45,870 nt of DNA from JAJZXY01 sp046706185 (lineage in GTDB: Archaea; Thermoplasmatota; Thermoplasmata; Sysuiplasmatales; Sysuiplasmataceae), in NCBI GenBank assembly GCA_046706185.1, contig JBJKPR010000048.1, positions 1 to 45,870 on the forward strand. Reading direction: 5' to 3'. Shown piece after piece: positions 44,332 to 45,870 of the stretch (position 1 is the stretch's first letter; each line of letters starts with the position of its first letter). The position numbers and the translations under genes were made by a program. Below the pieces are notes generated by a model. The model ran no database searches. It saw only the letters and a list, made by a program, of their open reading frames with translations, and was not told the DNA's origin.

Positions 44332-44772
44332 TCACCAGATGTAGAATTTGTTTCCATCTGAATCTTTGAAGATGGCAAAAATGCCGAATGGAGAATCACT
44401 CCGTTCTTTGACGAATTCAACTCCGTTCGATTTCACTGATGCATATGTCTGTTCAACCATTTCGCGCGAACTCCCGGGTATGAGAGCGCCCGTCTCTTCA
44501 CCATGGAATATCTCACTCGTCCAGGACTCAAGCCAGATGCCTGCATTGCTTTCCGGGCTGTCGGACTCCCATGCCTCACATCTTTGGCAGAGATAAAGTA
44601 TCACGTTCCCGTTCTTTGGCCTGACGGTAACGTAGTGACCCGATTTGCTGAGTGTTTCGAAACCAAGTTTTTCCTCATACCATCCTGAAGCCTCAGAGGC
44701 ATCTTTCACAAGTACCGATCCAATTCCAACATCCGTTACGATGCAATTTGCCACTGAATGTCCTTTTTTCAT
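44332..44772 (-). CDS. VOC (glyoxalase/bleomycin resistance-like) family protein
   Basis: A 146-aa protein with the two beta-alpha-beta-beta-beta repeats of the vicinal oxygen chelate fold: VGIGSVLVKDASEASGWYEEKLGF at the start and FGIFAIFKDSDGNKFYIW at the end, the usual C-terminal signature. A CQRC motif around residue 62 is unusual. Substrate cannot be inferred. It is convergent with the CoxG-like gene, with 18 bp between stops. Confidence 0.88.
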   Translation of the reverse strand: MKKGHSVANCIVTDVGIGSVLVKDASEASGWYEEKLGFETLSKSGHYVTVRPKNGNVILYLCQRCEAWESDSPESNAGIWLESWTSEIFHGEETGALIPGSSREMVEQTYASVKSNGVEFVKERSDSPFGIFAIFKDSDGNKFYIW

Positions 44773-44851
44773 AGTACCTCCAGGGTGCCCGAGAGGGTTA
44801 AGGTATCCGGCCAGCTGTGCAAAAGAGGCAAAGACGAAAAGGGCCAGTTGA

Positions 44852-45316
44852 CTACAGTGCCAATTTCATCTCATTCGTTGCTGAAAAACCGAGCTTCTCG
44901 TATATGGCTCGCCCCTCACTGGAAGCGTGGAGGGTGATCCGGTCGTATCCGTTCTGCCTGCACCACGCAATCGCCTCCTCTGTTATTCTTGTTGCCACGC
45001 CCTTCCTCCTGAATTCCCTCTCTGTGTACATGGACATCAGGTACGGGCAGTTCACGGTCCTGCTGGTTGGTCTTGGCTGATCCTCCTTGATCATGACACA
45101 GCCGCTTCCGGCTACATGCCCGTCTTCCGTTCTGGCTATGAACGGGATGACCGTGCCCCCCAGAAGCTTCTCCCTGAGCCATCTACCTGTTGTCCCAACA
45201 GACAGGTCTATGGCTTCGCCGAGTTCCGGAAAGATGTCCCTCCACATCTGTATTCTGTGACTGACAAGGATGTCAAGGTCCTCAATGCCGCCCTGAGATA
45301 CTACGAAAGCTCCCAT
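44852..45316 (-). CDS. GNAT-family N-acetyltransferase
   Basis: A 154-aa acetyltransferase. The acetyl-CoA-binding motif A appears as LMSMYTEREFRRKGVATRITEEAI (R-x-x-G-x-A), and the C-terminal ITLHASSEGRAIYEKLGFSATNEM is the standard GNAT ending. Substrate unknown. A strong TATA box ATTTATAAATC lies about 25-34 bp upstream of the ATG (45340-45350), predicting a leaderless message. Confidence 0.92.
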   Translation of the reverse strand: MGAFVVSQGGIEDLDILVSHRIQMWRDIFPELGEAIDLSVGTTGRWLREKLLGGTVIPFIARTEDGHVAGSGCVMIKEDQPRPTSRTVNCPYLMSMYTEREFRRKGVATRITEEAIAWCRQNGYDRITLHASSEGRAIYEKLGFSATNEMKLAL

Positions 45317-45339
45317 GTCCGATCTGCTGATTACCCGGG

Positions 45340-45350
45340 ATTTATAAATT
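45340..45350 (-). promoter_or_regulatory. TATA box of the GNAT gene
   Basis: The minus strand reads AATTTATAAAT, a near-consensus archaeal box A, about 25-34 bp before the ATG at 45316. Confidence 0.6.
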
Positions 45351-45475
45351 TTTTCATGCAGAGAGTGGCACTTTCTTCTTCCGGTGAGGTGCCTGAATAT
45401 GAGCCGTGTTTCTCTCGACCAACACTATCGTTGAGAAAAAGTGGAAATACATAGACCATCGATTGGTAGGGGGAT

Positions 45476-45829
45476 ATGTTTGAGGAGCTGTCTACGGGAA
45501 GGAAGTCTGCCATAGATGCGTTCAGCTTCTTCCTGCTCGCGATTACACTTGTTGCATTGACAGATGCATTTGGAGCCATGGTGCTTCTCACAGTATCGGG
45601 CAGGGCACTCCCGTTCTCAACAATCGTGTACTTCCTGCTCTTCATCGTTCTTCCACTCAACAGTCTCAAGGACGACACTGAAAGAATGGTTGTGAAGGGA
45701 GCAGTGTTTACGGCAACAGTTTTCGCACTTTCGTTCTACGTGCACTACGATGTCTGGATGCTTTGTTCAGCCCTTCTGGGATTGATCCTTGGCATTGTCA
45801 GACCAATCAGAGAATACACTGGATACTGA
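45476..45829 (+). CDS. small four-helix membrane protein
   Basis: A 117-aa protein with four hydrophobic helices, at about residues 17-40, 48-62, 72-90 and 92-110, joined by short charged loops (LNSLKDDTERM). No family is recognised. A GGGGGAT stretch right before the ATG at 45476 may serve as ribosome binding site. It stands alone, divergent from the GNAT gene; the sequence after it to 45870 shows nothing further. Confidence 0.7.
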   Translation: MFEELSTGRKSAIDAFSFFLLAITLVALTDAFGAMVLLTVSGRALPFSTIVYFLLFIVLPLNSLKDDTERMVVKGAVFTATVFALSFYVHYDVWMLCSALLGLILGIVRPIREYTGY

Positions 45830-45870
45830 AAGGAGTTGCCCCGGGAAGCATGGGGGCATGGGTCCGTCCG

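Overview
The window is archaeal and most likely from a Thermoplasmata-like euryarchaeon. Ribosomal proteins eL37 and eS1 are of archaeal/eukaryotic type, and an Sm-like protein is paired with eL37. There is a pyruvoyl-dependent arginine decarboxylase, a tRNA-Met with an intron after position 37, tRNAs without encoded CCA, TATA boxes 20-30 bp before many start codons (leaderless transcription), a PCNA-binding motif on a Y-family polymerase, and a 2-oxoacid dehydrogenase operon of the kind known from Thermoplasma. The assignment to Thermoplasmata is inference. The core is about 53-55% G+C by eye; bases 1-5300 are visibly more A+T rich.

Bases 1-5313 are an accessory island downstream of an intact tRNA-Ala(GGC) gene (5314-5386, minus). 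It holds four small modules: an AAA ATPase with DUF4143 (minus), an AbiE-like toxin-antitoxin pair, an AAA ATPase with DUF234, and a RHH/RelE toxin-antitoxin pair. A degenerate copy of the 3' end of the tRNA gene lies before the first gene of every module. It is in the same orientation relative to that gene each time, including the module that is inverted. No integrase is encoded in the window. This looks like repeated accretion of cassettes at one tRNA gene and is the most interesting part of the window.

Bases 5400-16640 carry housekeeping genes, mostly on the minus strand: purF, the LSm-eL37 pair, a cysteine-cluster protein overlapping dihydroorotase, AMMECR1, a leaderless V4R-Roadblock pair, an ArsA/Get3 ATPase with a small overlapping gene, an acyltransferase-like Ntn-hydrolase homologue with Ser where Cys is expected, and a two-subunit glycolate/lactate oxidase-like pair.

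Bases 16731-26178 are a tight five-gene operon, glgB-glgE-treS-mak-glgX. It encodes the complete route from trehalose through maltose and maltose-1-phosphate to branched alpha-glucan, plus a debranching enzyme. A GH31 alpha-glucosidase is divergent from it. An enolase-superfamily epimerase, tRNA-Met and eS1 follow.

Bases 31248-37586 are an operon lipA-E1alpha-E1beta-E2-E3-lipB. The complex and the two enzymes that make and attach its lipoyl cofactor are encoded together. After it come arginine decarboxylase, a zinc-ribbon/winged-helix protein, membrane proteins, DNA polymerase IV, an M50 protease, adenylate kinase, a GlpA-like dehydrogenase with a CoxG-like protein, a VOC protein, a GNAT acetyltransferase and a small membrane protein.
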